The notes below the pieces were generated by a model. It did not search any database. It was given only the letters and a program-made list of their open reading frames with translations, and was not told where the DNA came from. A stretch of DNA of 36,686 nucleotides, taken from assembly GCA_022826865.1 (NCBI GenBank), contig JAJDUC010000122.1, forward strand, positions 1 through 36,686, given 5' to 3'. Each line of letters opens with the position of its first letter. The first letter of the stretch is position 1. Shown piece after piece: positions 8,124 to 16,668 of this stretch. The position numbers and the translations under genes were made by a program. The DNA comes from Anaerolineae bacterium (GTDB taxonomy: Bacteria; Chloroflexota; Anaerolineae; Aggregatilineales; Phototrophicaceae).

Positions 8124-8996
8124 TCAGGCATCTGCGAGGTTGTCGGCGCTCAAATCCACAGGCTGGATCTTGAGACGGCCGCTTTCGGTTTGGCTCAGGC
8201 GCCCGGCGGGCATGAGCAGGTCATGCGGGAAAACGAGAAGCGCCTTCGTCTCCAGAGCCCAACGCTGCCAAATTCGTTTCGTCTCCAGCGTGACCAAGGG
8301 TTCGACATCGTAGGCCGTCATCCAGGCCAGACGCTCGAAGTGAATCGCCAGGGAGGCCAGGTCGCAGAGAAAGGCGGCCTGCTGCCCGCCGCTTTCGATG
8401 CGGACGCTCATGTGCCCGGGGGTGTGGCCGGGAGTGAGCTGGGCGCGGACGCCGGGCGCGATCTCGGCATCCCCATCCAGGAGATGCATCTGACCCGAGT
8501 TATATAAGGACGCGAAGTTTTTCGCAGAGTAGGTGGCGCGGGTGCGTTCGTTGGGCGCGCTGGCGTCTTCGTATTCGCGGCGCTGCACCAGGTATTCCGC
8601 GTTGGGGAATGCCGGCTTGCGCGCGCCGTCGGCGTCGCGCCGAAAGTTCCCTGTGCAATGATCATCGTGCAAATGAGTGTCGAGCACGATGTTGATATCG
8701 GCAGGCGCGATGCCCAAAGCCGCCAGGCCTTTGTGTGTGCCGTCCATTGCGGTCATGTGGCTGTGTTTGCGTTGGGAAGCGGTGGCGCAGTTGCCGTAGC
8801 CGGTGTCGACGATGATGTTGCATTGGCCGCTGCGGATGAGCAGATTGTGGTTCGCCGCCTTCACCAGGTGGCGCTCGTCGGCCGGATAATGGCGCGACCA
8901 GAGCGCGCGCGGCACCAAGCCGAATAAACCACCGGGATCAAAGGAGGTGACGGCGTCGTTGAAGAGGTAGATTTCTATGTCGCCGATGCGATACAT
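8124..8996 (-). CDS. metallo-beta-lactamase-fold hydrolase
   Basis: This is a 290-residue MBL-fold protein with a two-metal site. The HxHxDH motif is HLHDDH at 108-113, a third ligand is in GHTPGH (His191), the bridging Asp is in LCDLAS (Asp212), and a late His is in FPHD. The arrangement resembles the lactonase-like branch of the superfamily (quorum-quenching lactonases and related esterases), but the substrate cannot be told. I chose the ATG at 8996 because MYRIGDIEIYLFND is the expected first strand; the longer in-frame extension overlaps secA. The start lies 13 nt after the secA stop, so it is probably translated from the same transcript. Confidence 0.88.
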   Translation of the reverse strand: MYRIGDIEIYLFNDAVTSFDPGGLFGLVPRALWSRHYPADERHLVKAANHNLLIRSGQCNIIVDTGYGNCATASQRKHSHMTAMDGTHKGLAALGIAPADINIVLDTHLHDDHCTGNFRRDADGARKPAFPNAEYLVQRREYEDASAPNERTRATYSAKNFASLYNSGQMHLLDGDAEIAPGVRAQLTPGHTPGHMSVRIESGGQQAAFLCDLASLAIHFERLAWMTAYDVEPLVTLETKRIWQRWALETKALLVFPHDLLMPAGRLSQTESGRLKIQPVDLSADNLADA

Positions 8997-9009
8997 CGCG
9001 GGCGGCGTC

Positions 9010-11817
9010 TCAGGCCGTCTGCTGGAATTTGCCAGATAGCTGATCTTCGCGCATGTGGCAGTGTTTGTATTTCTTGCCGCTGCCGCACCAGCAAGGTTTG
9101 TTGCGGCCCGGGCGCTGATTGTTTTTGCGCACGGTCTGCTGCGTCGGGCGCTCGGCATTGCCCATCATCAAATCGGGACGGTGTTCTCGCATTTGTCGGC
9201 GCTGCCTCGGCGTTTGGGCCGCGGCCGGCTGGACGCCGAAAATTGCGGACGAGGCCGATTGTTGGTAGGCGTTCTCGACGACGCGGAACATCTGGAAGCC
9301 CTGCCGCTGGTATTCCACGAGCGGATCTTTTTGGGCGATGGCCTGCAAGCCAATGCCCTCACGCAATATGTCCAGGTCGGTCAGATGTCGCTGCCAAAAG
9401 TGATCGAGGGCGCTGATAACAGTATGGCGCTCGGCGATCTCCATCAGACCTTCTCGCGCCGTTTCCAACTGCGCCTTCTTCGCTTCCAGCAGACCAGCCG
9501 TCAACTCGGCGATCTTTGCTGTCAGTTCCTCCGGCTCGTCTTCCTCGACCGTCTCGGCGTTGAGGTCCTCCGGCAGGGGCAAGCCGCTGCTCGCCAATAA
9601 CTGGTAAATGGCGCCGGCTTCGAGGTGCTCGCCCTGGGAATCCGCGGCGAAGGCATTCTCGACCGCCGCCGCGACTTGATCTTCAATCATCGCCAGATAG
9701 TCGCGATGCAGTTCATCGGCGTCCTTTTGCAGCCAGTCCAGCCTTTGGCCATAAATGATTTCGCGTTGGCGGTTGACGACGTCGTCATATTCGACGACGC
9801 GCTTGCGAATATCAAAATTGTGGCCTTCCACCCGGACTTGCGCTTGCTCGATGGACTTGCTGATCATGCCATGCTCGATGGCTTCGTCTTCCGGGAAGCC
9901 GGCGGTTTTCATCAAGCGCTTGACGTTGTCGTTGGCAAAGCGCTTCATCAAATCGTCATCCAGGCTGAGGAAAAAGCGGGATTCGCCGGGATCGCCCTGT
10001 CGTCCGGAGCGACCGCGAAGCTGATTGTCGATGCGGCGCGCTTCGTGACGTTCGGTGCCGAGAACAAACAAGCCGCCGGCAGCGAGCACGACATCGCGGT
10101 CCTTTTCGACCAGTTTTTCAGCTTCGGCCAGCGCCTTGCGCCATTGTCCCCCCGAGGCAGCGGTCAGATCGATGCCTTGCCGGCGCAGCGATGCGCGGGC
10201 CAAACCTTCGGGATTGCCGCCGAGCAGGATATCCACGCCGCGCCCGGCCATATTGGTCGCGATGGTGACAGCGCCCGGCCTGCCGGCTTGCGTGATGATT
10301 TCGGCTTCTTTCTCATGCTGCTTGGCATTCAGCACCTCATGTTTGATGCCCGCTTTTTTCAGGTAATTGCTCAAGCGCTCAGAGGTTTCCACCGCGACTG
10401 TTCCCACCAGGATGGGCTGGTTCTGTTCGTTGCGTTCCTTAATGGTCTGGACGATGGCGTTCCATTTGGAGGTTTCATTGACATAGATGAGGTCGTTTTC
10501 ATCGGCGCGGATGACAGGCTGGTGCGTCGGGATAGGCACGACATCAAGCTCGTAAGTCTTTTCGAACTCTTCGGCTTCGGTTAGGGCGGTGCCGGTCATG
10601 CCAGCCAGTTTGGCGTACATGCGGAAAAAGTTCTGGAAGGTGATGGTGGCCATCGTGATGTTTTCACGGCGGATCTCGACGCCTTCTTTGGCTTCGATCG
10701 CCTGATGCAGGCCTTCGGAGAAGCGGCGACCGGGCATGAGACGGCCAGTGAAATCGTCGACGATGACGACTTCGCCGTTTTGCACGATGTATTCCTTGTC
10801 GCGCTCGAACAAGGTGCGGGCGCGCAGGCAGTTGTCTAAGTAGGGCAGCATCTCGGCATTGGCCGGGTGATAAAGCTGAGCGACGCCCAAGGCCTGCTCC
10901 ACTTTCTCGACGCCGCCTTCGGTCAGGTAGACAATGCGGTCGCCGATATCAAGCACATAATCGCCATCGGGTTCTTCCGCTTCGACGCTGTCTTCGCTGC
11001 TGCCTTTGAAGCGACTGACGATGGAAGCGAATTTGCGATAGAAGTCGGAAGGCTCATCCGAGGGGCCGGAAATGATCAAGGGTGTGCGCGCCTCGTCGAT
11101 GAGAATGTTGTCGACCTCATCGACAATGGCGTAACAGAGCGCGCGCTGTACCAGGCGATCGTGGGCGAGCACCATATTATCGCGCAGGTAATCAAAACCG
11201 AATTCATTGTTGGTGCCATATAGGATGTCTGCGCGGTAGGCATCGCGGCGGCTGATCGGGCGCAGGTTTTGATAGCGCGCGTCGTCCGAAATATACGCCG
11301 GGTCGAAGAGGAAGGAACCGCTATCGGGCTGACCGCCGGTGTTCTGGATCACCGCCGCCGACAAGCCGAGCAAATGATAGATGGGACCCATGAATTGGAG
11401 GCCGTGCTTGCTCAGGTAATCGTTAGGCGTGACGAGGTGAGCGCCCTGCCCTTCCAAGGCGTTCAAGTAGAGCGGCAATGTAGCGACCAAGGTCTTGCCT
11501 TCGCCCGTCTTCATCTCCGCGATACGCCCCTCGTGCAAGACAATGCCGCCGATGAGCTGTTCATCATAGTGGCGCAGGCCGATCGTTCGCACGGAAGCCT
11601 CCCGCACGAGAGCGAAGGCTTCGACCAGGATGTCGTCCATGGCCGCGCCTTGGGCCAAACGCGCCTTGAAATCGGCAGTCTTGGCGCGCACCTGCTCGTC
11701 GCTGAGCTTCTGCATGGCAGGTTCTAGCGCGTTGATTTTTTCGACGCGCTCCTGGTAGGCGGAAAGCGCCCTTTCCATCGGGTCGCCGAAGACCTTTTTG
11801 ACGATGTTGCGGAACAT
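9010..11817 (-). CDS. secA: preprotein translocase ATPase SecA
   Basis: SecA is the motor of the Sec pathway; it drives unfolded preproteins through SecYEG by ATP hydrolysis. At 935 residues it has full length. The Walker A motif MKTGEGKT is at 102-109, and the DEAD-like Walker B DEVDNILIDEARTPLIISG is near residue 230. The second motor domain carries TNMAGRGVDILLGGNPEG and the RGRSGRQGDPGESRFFLSL segment. The extreme C-terminus has the SEC-C zinc motif CWCGSGKKYKHCH, which binds SecB or ribosomes in other bacteria. GAGG precedes the ATG, and an extended -10 promoter lies at 11855-11863. The MBL gene follows closely on the same strand. Confidence 0.98.
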   Translation of the reverse strand: MFRNIVKKVFGDPMERALSAYQERVEKINALEPAMQKLSDEQVRAKTADFKARLAQGAAMDDILVEAFALVREASVRTIGLRHYDEQLIGGIVLHEGRIAEMKTGEGKTLVATLPLYLNALEGQGAHLVTPNDYLSKHGLQFMGPIYHLLGLSAAVIQNTGGQPDSGSFLFDPAYISDDARYQNLRPISRRDAYRADILYGTNNEFGFDYLRDNMVLAHDRLVQRALCYAIVDEVDNILIDEARTPLIISGPSDEPSDFYRKFASIVSRFKGSSEDSVEAEEPDGDYVLDIGDRIVYLTEGGVEKVEQALGVAQLYHPANAEMLPYLDNCLRARTLFERDKEYIVQNGEVVIVDDFTGRLMPGRRFSEGLHQAIEAKEGVEIRRENITMATITFQNFFRMYAKLAGMTGTALTEAEEFEKTYELDVVPIPTHQPVIRADENDLIYVNETSKWNAIVQTIKERNEQNQPILVGTVAVETSERLSNYLKKAGIKHEVLNAKQHEKEAEIITQAGRPGAVTIATNMAGRGVDILLGGNPEGLARASLRRQGIDLTAASGGQWRKALAEAEKLVEKDRDVVLAAGGLFVLGTERHEARRIDNQLRGRSGRQGDPGESRFFLSLDDDLMKRFANDNVKRLMKTAGFPEDEAIEHGMISKSIEQAQVRVEGHNFDIRKRVVEYDDVVNRQREIIYGQRLDWLQKDADELHRDYLAMIEDQVAAAVENAFAADSQGEHLEAGAIYQLLASSGLPLPEDLNAETVEEDEPEELTAKIAELTAGLLEAKKAQLETAREGLMEIAERHTVISALDHFWQRHLTDLDILREGIGLQAIAQKDPLVEYQRQGFQMFRVVENAYQQSASSAIFGVQPAAAQTPRQRRQMREHRPDLMMGNAERPTQQTVRKNNQRPGRNKPCWCGSGKKYKHCHMREDQLSGKFQQTA

Positions 11818-11854
11818 GTGGCCTCACGCAAATTGGATGAGATCGCTATCGCTG

Positions 11855-11863
11855 ATTATATCA
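11855..11863 (-). promoter_or_regulatory. extended -10 promoter element for secA
   Basis: On the minus strand TGATATAAT contains a perfect TATAAT preceded by TGN, the extended -10 form that can work without a good -35. No -35 hexamer is visible at 16-18 nt. The predicted leader to secA is about 30 nt. A GC palindrome (GGCGCGC...GCGCGCC, 11874-11891) lies just upstream. Confidence 0.5.
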
Positions 11864-11914
11864 TAAGCAAAATGGCGCGCGGGCGGCGCGCCTGTCTTAC
11901 GAAGCGCAGGCGGC

Positions 11915-12646
11915 TCAGAGCTTGCTTCCCAGCCATTCGAGCAATTCGTTCAGCGGTCGGCGGAAGAGGATGTAGAGCAAGAATAGGACCGCGGCGCCGA
12001 CATAGAACATCAGCAGCAGGTTCTGGTCTTGCGCCGCTTCGCTGCCGATACGCACGAAGAGATAAGTCGGGATCAAGCCGCCGGCGAATGAAACCAGGAT
12101 GTATACCGACAATTTGATTCGACCAAAACCGACGGCGTAACTGATGAAGTCATAAACTGAAAAGAGAAGCAGGCGGGCGGCAAACAGCGATTTCCAGTCG
12201 TCGAGGTGGCGCTCGTAGAAAGCGTCAATGCGCTGCAAGGCGGCGGCGCCGACAAACTTCTGGACGATGCGCCTGCCCAGCAAACGGGCGATGATCACAT
12301 TTATCGAGCCGCCGATGACTTCGCCCAGGAGCGAATAAAAGGTGCCTGGGATAACGCCGAAGAGAATGCCGGAAGCGAATTGGATTGGCCCGGCCGATAG
12401 CGGCGCGAAAGTGAAGGTCAAGGCCTTGAGGCCGACGAAAAGCAGCGGTCCCCAGAGCCCGGCGCCGGCGATCATCAATTGCAATTCGGTGAGGCCTACA
12501 GTCTCCACGACCCAGAAGAGCAAGGTCATGAAGAGGAGAAAGCCGGCCGCGCCTAGCGCGAGCGTGGTCGTTGAGAAATCGCTCTGGGGCTTCTCCTGCT
12601 CGCGGAATATGGAGCGATTTTCGTCACTCCGTTTTTTGTCATTCAT
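11915..12646 (-). CDS. VTT/DedA-type (TVP38-like) integral membrane protein
   Basis: The product is about 243 residues with a charged N-terminus (MNDKKRSDENRS...) followed by several hydrophobic helices. The central stretch LSAGPIQFASGILFGVIPGT with GEVIGGSINVIIARLLGRR is the signature of the VTT domain (DedA/TVP38/TMEM41 group). Members are linked to lipid scrambling, undecaprenyl-phosphate recycling and envelope homeostasis, but the role of this one is unknown. The ATG at 12646 overlaps the last codons of prs by 8 nt, which implies translational coupling; the longer in-frame ORF would intrude further into prs. The C-terminus ends in an amphipathic segment (RRPLNELLEWLGSKL). Confidence 0.82.
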   Translation of the reverse strand: MNDKKRSDENRSIFREQEKPQSDFSTTTLALGAAGFLLFMTLLFWVVETVGLTELQLMIAGAGLWGPLLFVGLKALTFTFAPLSAGPIQFASGILFGVIPGTFYSLLGEVIGGSINVIIARLLGRRIVQKFVGAAALQRIDAFYERHLDDWKSLFAARLLLFSVYDFISYAVGFGRIKLSVYILVSFAGGLIPTYLFVRIGSEAAQDQNLLLMFYVGAAVLFLLYILFRRPLNELLEWLGSKL

Positions 12647-13721
12647 TGAAGAGAGCGCCAACGCTGCGGCCTTCATGCGCGCGCAGAATCACCTCGCCGA
12701 GCAGGGGCGCGATGGAGAGTACAGTCATATTCGGAAGTTTCCTGTCTTCAGGGATGGGCAAGGTGTTGGTGAAGATGATCTCGCGCAGGTCAAGGTCGGC
12801 GAATCTTTCGTAAGCCCGCTCGGAAAAGAAGGGATGGGTGAAGGCGAATAGCACATCTTTAGCGCCGCCGTCCCGCACGACCTTGACCGCTTCGACAATG
12901 CTGCCGGCGGTGTTGACTTCGTCATCGACCAGCAAAACATTCTTGCCTTCGACGCTGCCGATGAGCGAGAGCGCTTTGGGGCTTTCCGCATTGTCGACGC
13001 GGCGCTTTTCCACAAAGGCCAGCGGCACACCAAGGATCTGCGCCCAGTTGCGCCCCTTCTTGGCGAAACCCAGATCAGTCGCCACCACAACCAGATCGCT
13101 CAATTCGCCGCTGCGCAGCTTGTGTATGACATAGTCGCTTAGAAGATGCAAGGCGGTAAGGGCATCGCCGGGGATATTGAAGAAGCCCTGGATCTGGCCC
13201 GAGTGCAGGTCGACGGTCATGTAGCGATCGACACCGGCGGTTTCTATGATGTTCGCCACCAGGCGGGCCGAGATGGGCACACGCGGTTGGTCTTTCTGGT
13301 CGGAGCGCGTATAGCTCATGTAAGGCACGACGAGATTGATGCGCCAGGCGGAATCCCGTTTCAGGGCGTCAATCATGATCAGCATTTCCATGAAGTTGTC
13401 GTGCACCGGGGAGGCCATGGTCTGCACAAGGTAGACATCCTTGCCACGGACGCTCTCCTCCAGCTTGATGAAGATATTCTCATTGGAAAAAACGGCGCGT
13501 GTGTATTCACCGCAGCGCAGGTTGTATTCCGAAGCCCGACAGATATAATCCACGATCTCGTTACCCAAATCCAGAGACGCGCTGCCACAGAAGACTTTCA
13601 TCGATCCAAAGCGCATTGTGGAAGAGAATTCCTGCTCTTCCGGGACCTCTTGAGTATCTGGATCGGGGTGGAACTTCGCGCCGGGCACCTTCACCATGTC
13701 TGTCATCTGCATCTGTTTCAC
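12639..13721 (-). CDS. prs: ribose-phosphate pyrophosphokinase (PRPP synthetase), divergent
   Basis: Prs transfers pyrophosphate from ATP to ribose 5-phosphate, giving PRPP for nucleotide, His and Trp synthesis. The canonical start MKVFCGSASLDLGNEI lies at residue 41; the 40-residue N-terminal extension is supported by a GTG at 13721 with TGGAG seven nt upstream. Conserved parts: VPYMSYTRSDQKDQPRVPIS (133-152), VDLHSGQIQGFF (170-181), the EKRR segment (238-241) and the PRPP loop LLVDDEVNTAGS (263-274). The flexible loop is unusual: DLGFAKKGRNWA at 216-227 replaces the common D-x-GGVxRAR pattern. The 360-residue length exceeds the usual 310-320. It is coupled to the downstream VTT gene. PRPP synthetase is by far the best reading, though the loop changes deserve a check. 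Confidence 0.88.
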   Translation of the reverse strand: MKQMQMTDMVKVPGAKFHPDPDTQEVPEEQEFSSTMRFGSMKVFCGSASLDLGNEIVDYICRASEYNLRCGEYTRAVFSNENIFIKLEESVRGKDVYLVQTMASPVHDNFMEMLIMIDALKRDSAWRINLVVPYMSYTRSDQKDQPRVPISARLVANIIETAGVDRYMTVDLHSGQIQGFFNIPGDALTALHLLSDYVIHKLRSGELSDLVVVATDLGFAKKGRNWAQILGVPLAFVEKRRVDNAESPKALSLIGSVEGKNVLLVDDEVNTAGSIVEAVKVVRDGGAKDVLFAFTHPFFSERAYERFADLDLREIIFTNTLPIPEDRKLPNMTVLSIAPLLGEVILRAHEGRSVGALFNE

Positions 13722-13736
13722 GGCAACTCCAAATGG

Positions 13737-13922
13737 CTACTTGCGCCGGCAGACTTGCGCCTGCGCGAGGAGCGCGTCCACGGCGGATTGGGGGTCAATT
13801 TCGCGCGCGGCGACGGGGTCGATGATACCAGCAAGTTCATCGGGCGCGAAAGTGTCAAACAGTCGCTGAATCCAGGCAGCGCGCTGGCGCGCCTCGAATG
13901 TCGCGAAAAACAAAACGCCCAT
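13737..13922 (-). CDS. possible small hypothetical protein between trxA and prs
   Basis: This 61-codon ORF (MGVLFFATFEARQRAAWIQR...) has plausible codon bias and ends 15 nt before the prs start. Against it, its ATG lies within the downstream arm of the trxA terminator hairpin and no ribosome-binding site is visible; a TTG at 13913 is an alternative start. No family is recognised. If it is not translated, this stretch is simply the prs leader. Confidence 0.3.
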   Translation of the reverse strand: MGVLFFATFEARQRAAWIQRLFDTFAPDELAGIIDPVAAREIDPQSAVDALLAQAQVCRRK

Positions 13923-13944
13923 CGGCAGAGATGAGCGTCTTTGC
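13905..13944 (-). terminator. Rho-independent terminator after trxA
   Basis: On the minus strand AAGACGCTCATC and GATGGGCGTTTT pair as a 12-bp stem (with G-T wobbles) around a TCTGCC loop, followed by a T-rich run GTTTTT. It lies just downstream of the trxA stop codon. Confidence 0.75.
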
Positions 13945-13961
13945 GTTAGATATCGGGGCGG

Positions 13962-14288
13962 CTAGATGTGCGTCACAATCTGACTGACGATCTTGCCTTT
14001 CGGTTTGAAACCGGTGATCCGCTCGACCGCTTCGCCCTCTTTGAAAAGGATCAAAGTTGGAATGCCCATGATGCCATAATTCATCAGAATCTCCTGATTC
14101 TCGTCGGCATCGACCTTGGCCACGCGCAGCTTGCCTTCGTATTCGGCGGCGATCTCGTCGACGATCGGGGCAATCATCTTGCAAGGACCGCACCATTCCG
14201 CCCAAAAGTCGACCAGCACCGGCGTGCTGCTGTCCAGGACTTCGCTCTGGAATTCGTCTTTGTTGACTTCAAATGTCTTTGCGCCCAT
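13962..14288 (-). CDS. trxA: thioredoxin
   Basis: This is a 108-residue cytoplasmic thioredoxin that reduces protein disulfides with electrons from thioredoxin reductase. The active site WCGPC is at residues 32-36 and the cis-proline is in GIPTLILF (Pro77). The typical core VLVDFWAEWCGPCK is intact. I start at the ATG at 14288 because AGGAG lies 8 nt upstream and the product then has the standard length; a longer frame reaches 14390 with no family support. A terminator follows at 13905-13944, so it appears to be monocistronic. It diverges from hrcA. Confidence 0.96.
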   Translation of the reverse strand: MGAKTFEVNKDEFQSEVLDSSTPVLVDFWAEWCGPCKMIAPIVDEIAAEYEGKLRVAKVDADENQEILMNYGIMGIPTLILFKEGEAVERITGFKPKGKIVSQIVTHI

Positions 14289-14448
14289 TTCGGTTGTCTC
14301 CTGTGAACTGACGGGATTCCGGATGGCGGTTTCGCCACCCGCGAATGCGCTTCGTGATTCTCTTTCTATCGGACGATTGCAATGCTCCACATCTTACATC
14401 AGATTTGCGGCAAAGGCAGGGTTGCTTGCCCCCTAAGCGCAAGGCGGT

Positions 14449-14477
14449 TTGTCAAGCGAGCCGGCTCATGTTAGCAT
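14449..14477 (+). promoter_or_regulatory. sigma70-type promoter for hrcA
   Basis: TTGTCA (14449-14454) and TAGCAT (14472-14477) are separated by exactly 17 nt, about 40 nt upstream of the hrcA ATG. No CIRCE operator (TTAGCACTC-N9-GAGTGCTAA) overlaps it. Confidence 0.55.
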
Positions 14478-14517
14478 GCATTGAACCCGCGCCCGCCGCC
14501 AGCTCCAGCGAGACGAC

Positions 14518-15609
14518 ATGACCGACGATCGTCAACTGCCCGATCTCACCAGCAGGCAGGAAGACATTCTCACCTGTATCGTGCAGGCTTACTCGGAAAA
14601 GCCGGAGCCCGTCGGCTCCCGCTATTTGGTGGCGAATTATGACCTGAATATCAGCGCGGCGACCGTGCGCAAAGAGATGGCGCAATTGGAAGAGATGGGA
14701 TATATCGCGGCGCCGCACACATCGGCCGGGCGCGTGCCGACTGCGGCCGGATTTCGCTACTTCGTTCGCCGCCTGCTGCAAACGCGGAGCCTCACGCTGG
14801 GCGAGCAAAGCCACATATCGGAACGCGTCGGCAATTTGCAGGCGGGCATGGAACAGTGGATGCGGCGCACGGCGTCGCTGCTGGCGCGCTCTGTGCAAAC
14901 CGCGTCAATTGTCACGCCGCCCGTTTCGCAAACGAATTCATTCAAACATGTTGAACTGATATCGATCCAGGGCAGATTGGCGTTGATGGTGCTGGTGCTC
15001 AATAGCGGCAGCGTACATCAGCGCATGCTGACTCTGGCGGAGCCGGTGCCACAGGTCAAGCTTGGCGAGGCAGCCAAGCGCGTCAACGAAACTTGCGCCG
15101 ATCTGGGGGCGCAGCAGGTGCGCTTGCGCAGCATCAACCTGCCGATGCTGGAACGCGAAGTGGCGGAACTCACGGCGGAGTTGATTGAGAATGCGGACAA
15201 CAATCAGGGGCGCTTCATTTATCGCGATGGCCTGAGCCAGATTATGGACAGATTCGCCGATGAAGAGGGCGCGCAGCAGGCGATCCGCATCCTGGAAGAG
15301 CATACCGTGCTGCACGCGCTGGTCAATGAGCTGCTGGATCGTTTACCGCCGGATGACGGCGATCGCGTGGGTGTGCAGGTGGTGATCGCCGGCGACGGCC
15401 GCTACGAAGACCTGAACCGCTTGAGCATGGTTTTGAGCCGCTACGGCGATCCCGAGAAAATGAGCGGCGCCATCGGCGTTCTGGGTCCGACGCATATCAA
15501 TTACGGGCGCGCGATCAGCACGGTGCGCTACGTTTCGAACCTGATGACAAATGTGCTGGCGACATTGTATCAAGATGGTGTGGAAGACGCCGGGCAGCCC
15601 AATATCTGA
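14518..15609 (+). CDS. hrcA: heat-inducible transcription repressor HrcA
   Basis: HrcA represses chaperone operons at normal temperature and in most bacteria binds the CIRCE inverted repeat. The 363-residue product opens with the winged-helix region LTSRQEDILTCIVQAY...PVGSRYLV, then ISAATVRKEMAQLEEMGYIA (recognition helix) and HTSAGRVPTAAGFRYFV, all hallmark HrcA sequence. The remainder is the GAF-like dimerisation domain, ending GPTHINYGRAISTVRYVSNL. It starts at the ATG at 14518; the Shine-Dalgarno is weak. It leads the grpE-dnaK-dnaJ run but is separated from grpE by a 390-bp repeat-filled gap with its own promoter. I see no CIRCE element upstream of hrcA or grpE, so its operator here may be divergent. 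Confidence 0.96.
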   Translation: MTDDRQLPDLTSRQEDILTCIVQAYSEKPEPVGSRYLVANYDLNISAATVRKEMAQLEEMGYIAAPHTSAGRVPTAAGFRYFVRRLLQTRSLTLGEQSHISERVGNLQAGMEQWMRRTASLLARSVQTASIVTPPVSQTNSFKHVELISIQGRLALMVLVLNSGSVHQRMLTLAEPVPQVKLGEAAKRVNETCADLGAQQVRLRSINLPMLEREVAELTAELIENADNNQGRFIYRDGLSQIMDRFADEEGAQQAIRILEEHTVLHALVNELLDRLPPDDGDRVGVQVVIAGDGRYEDLNRLSMVLSRYGDPEKMSGAIGVLGPTHINYGRAISTVRYVSNLMTNVLATLYQDGVEDAGQPNI

Positions 15610-15650
15610 ACCGCTATATAGGTGTCAGGCGCTCATATATGGGCAATCAA

Positions 15651-15674
15651 TTGAACACAGAGTACACAGAGAAT
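15651..15674 (+). repeat. CACAGAG-type short interspersed repeat
   Basis: TTGAACACAGAGTACACAGA followed by GAAT. It is a short member of the CACAGAG repeat family and lies 7 bp before a GTAG-footed hairpin, in the hrcA-grpE gap. Confidence 0.6.
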
Positions 15675-15680
15675 ATGACT

Positions 15681-15704
15681 GTAGGGGCGTCTCGCTGAGA
15701 CGCC
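15681..15704 (+). repeat. single REP-like hairpin (half element)
   Basis: GTAG-GGGCGTCTC-GCT-GAGACGCCC is one hairpin with the GTAG foot and no partner. It shows that the unit can exist singly, as REP singlets do next to REP pairs. A complete pair follows at 15724. Confidence 0.8.
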
Positions 15705-15723
15705 CGTCGCTAGTATATAATTC

Positions 15724-15795
15724 GTAGGGGCGATTCTGTGAATCGCCCGCCGACACAAGCGCGAATTTACGGGCGACACACAGTGTCGCCCCTAC
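15724..15795. repeat. REP-pair (BIME-like) palindromic element, copy 3
   Basis: GTAG-GGGCGATTC-TGT-GAATCGCCC, a spacer, then GGGCGACAC-ACA-GTGTCGCCC-CTAC, 72 bp. It is nearly identical to the copies at 2959 (inverse) and 36578 (same orientation). It lies between hrcA and the grpE promoter. The stretch 15796-15929 shows nothing else I can support. Confidence 0.9.
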
Positions 15796-15929
15796 TTGAC
15801 ACATAAATCTGGCGCCAAGCTCACTGCTACTAAGCGCATATGCAATTCCCGCATAAAATCTTCGTAAGACTTTCACGCAGTCCTCGAAAACATCCGCTAT
15901 CCCAAATATAATCCGCTTCATTCTGATGC

Positions 15930-15956
15930 TTGTCATACGATGAGCAAGCATAATAA
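15930..15956 (+). promoter_or_regulatory. probable promoter for grpE-dnaK
   Basis: TTGTCA (15930-15935) is followed by an AT-rich TAATAATTTT at 15951-15960 that offers -10 hexamers at spacings of 15-18 nt. The leader to grpE would be about 40-45 nt. No CIRCE or obvious alternative operator overlaps. Confidence 0.45.
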
Positions 15957-16002
15957 TTTTGCAGGTTCAATTTTCGATGTCTAGCTGACACAGGGACAGT
16001 CT

Positions 16003-16611
16003 ATGAGCGATGTCAAAGATCCAACTGAAGAGTTGGAGCGCGAAAAAGATTCGCCGATCGACCCCGGCGAGCCCGAAAAGGAAGATGCCACGGCTGCGGG
16101 AGCTGCGCATTCGCCGGAAGAAGCCGGCGAGCCGGTCGAGCTGCCCGAAGGCGACAACCTGCTGCAAATGCTGATCGAGGCGCAGATGGAAGCCAAGACC
16201 AATGAAGATGGCTGGCAGCGGGCCCGCGCCGAATTCGCCAATTACAAGAAGCGAATCGAGCGGGAAAGGGGCGAGCTGTTTCAGCGGGCGGCGCTGGACA
16301 CATTGAAGGCGCTGCTGCCGATCATTGACGATTTCGACCGCGCTTTTGAAAGTGTGCCGGATGCCTTGGGCGAAGAGCCTTGGCTGGATGGCATCTCAAT
16401 GATACGGCGCAAATTCGTAAACTTGCTAGAGTTGTACGACGTTGAAGCGATTGACCCGACAGGCGGGCCATTCGACCCGAATCTGCATCAAGCGATCGGC
16501 GCGGAAGACAGCGATGAAGTCGAGAGCGGCCATGTCATCGCGACGCTGCAGAAGGGTTACTGCGCCGGCGACCAGGTATTGCGCCTGGCGCTGGTCAAGG
16601 TAGCGAATTAG
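16003..16611 (+). CDS. grpE: nucleotide exchange factor GrpE
   Basis: GrpE releases ADP from DnaK and so resets the chaperone cycle; it acts as a cytoplasmic dimer. The 202-residue protein has an acidic, probably disordered N-terminus (about residues 1-50), then the long coiled-coil segment with WQRARAEFANYKKRIERER. The C-terminal beta-wing domain follows, containing IDPTGGPFDPNLHQAI and ending VIATLQKGYCAGDQVLRLAL-VKVAN. These are the family signatures. AGGGA precedes the ATG at 16003. dnaK follows 57 nt downstream on the same transcript. Confidence 0.97.
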   Translation: MSDVKDPTEELEREKDSPIDPGEPEKEDATAAGAAHSPEEAGEPVELPEGDNLLQMLIEAQMEAKTNEDGWQRARAEFANYKKRIERERGELFQRAALDTLKALLPIIDDFDRAFESVPDALGEEPWLDGISMIRRKFVNLLELYDVEAIDPTGGPFDPNLHQAIGAEDSDEVESGHVIATLQKGYCAGDQVLRLALVKVAN

Positions 16612-16668
16612 AAGACGCGAATTCGCAGAGGCTCATTGTCGCAGACGCGAGAGTATAGGAGATAGGGA

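Noticed and set aside
15625..15951. 108-codon minus-strand frame between hrcA and grpE
   Set aside because: Most of it translates the REP pair and CACAGAG repeat; the start region has no ribosome-binding site and no family resemblance I can support.
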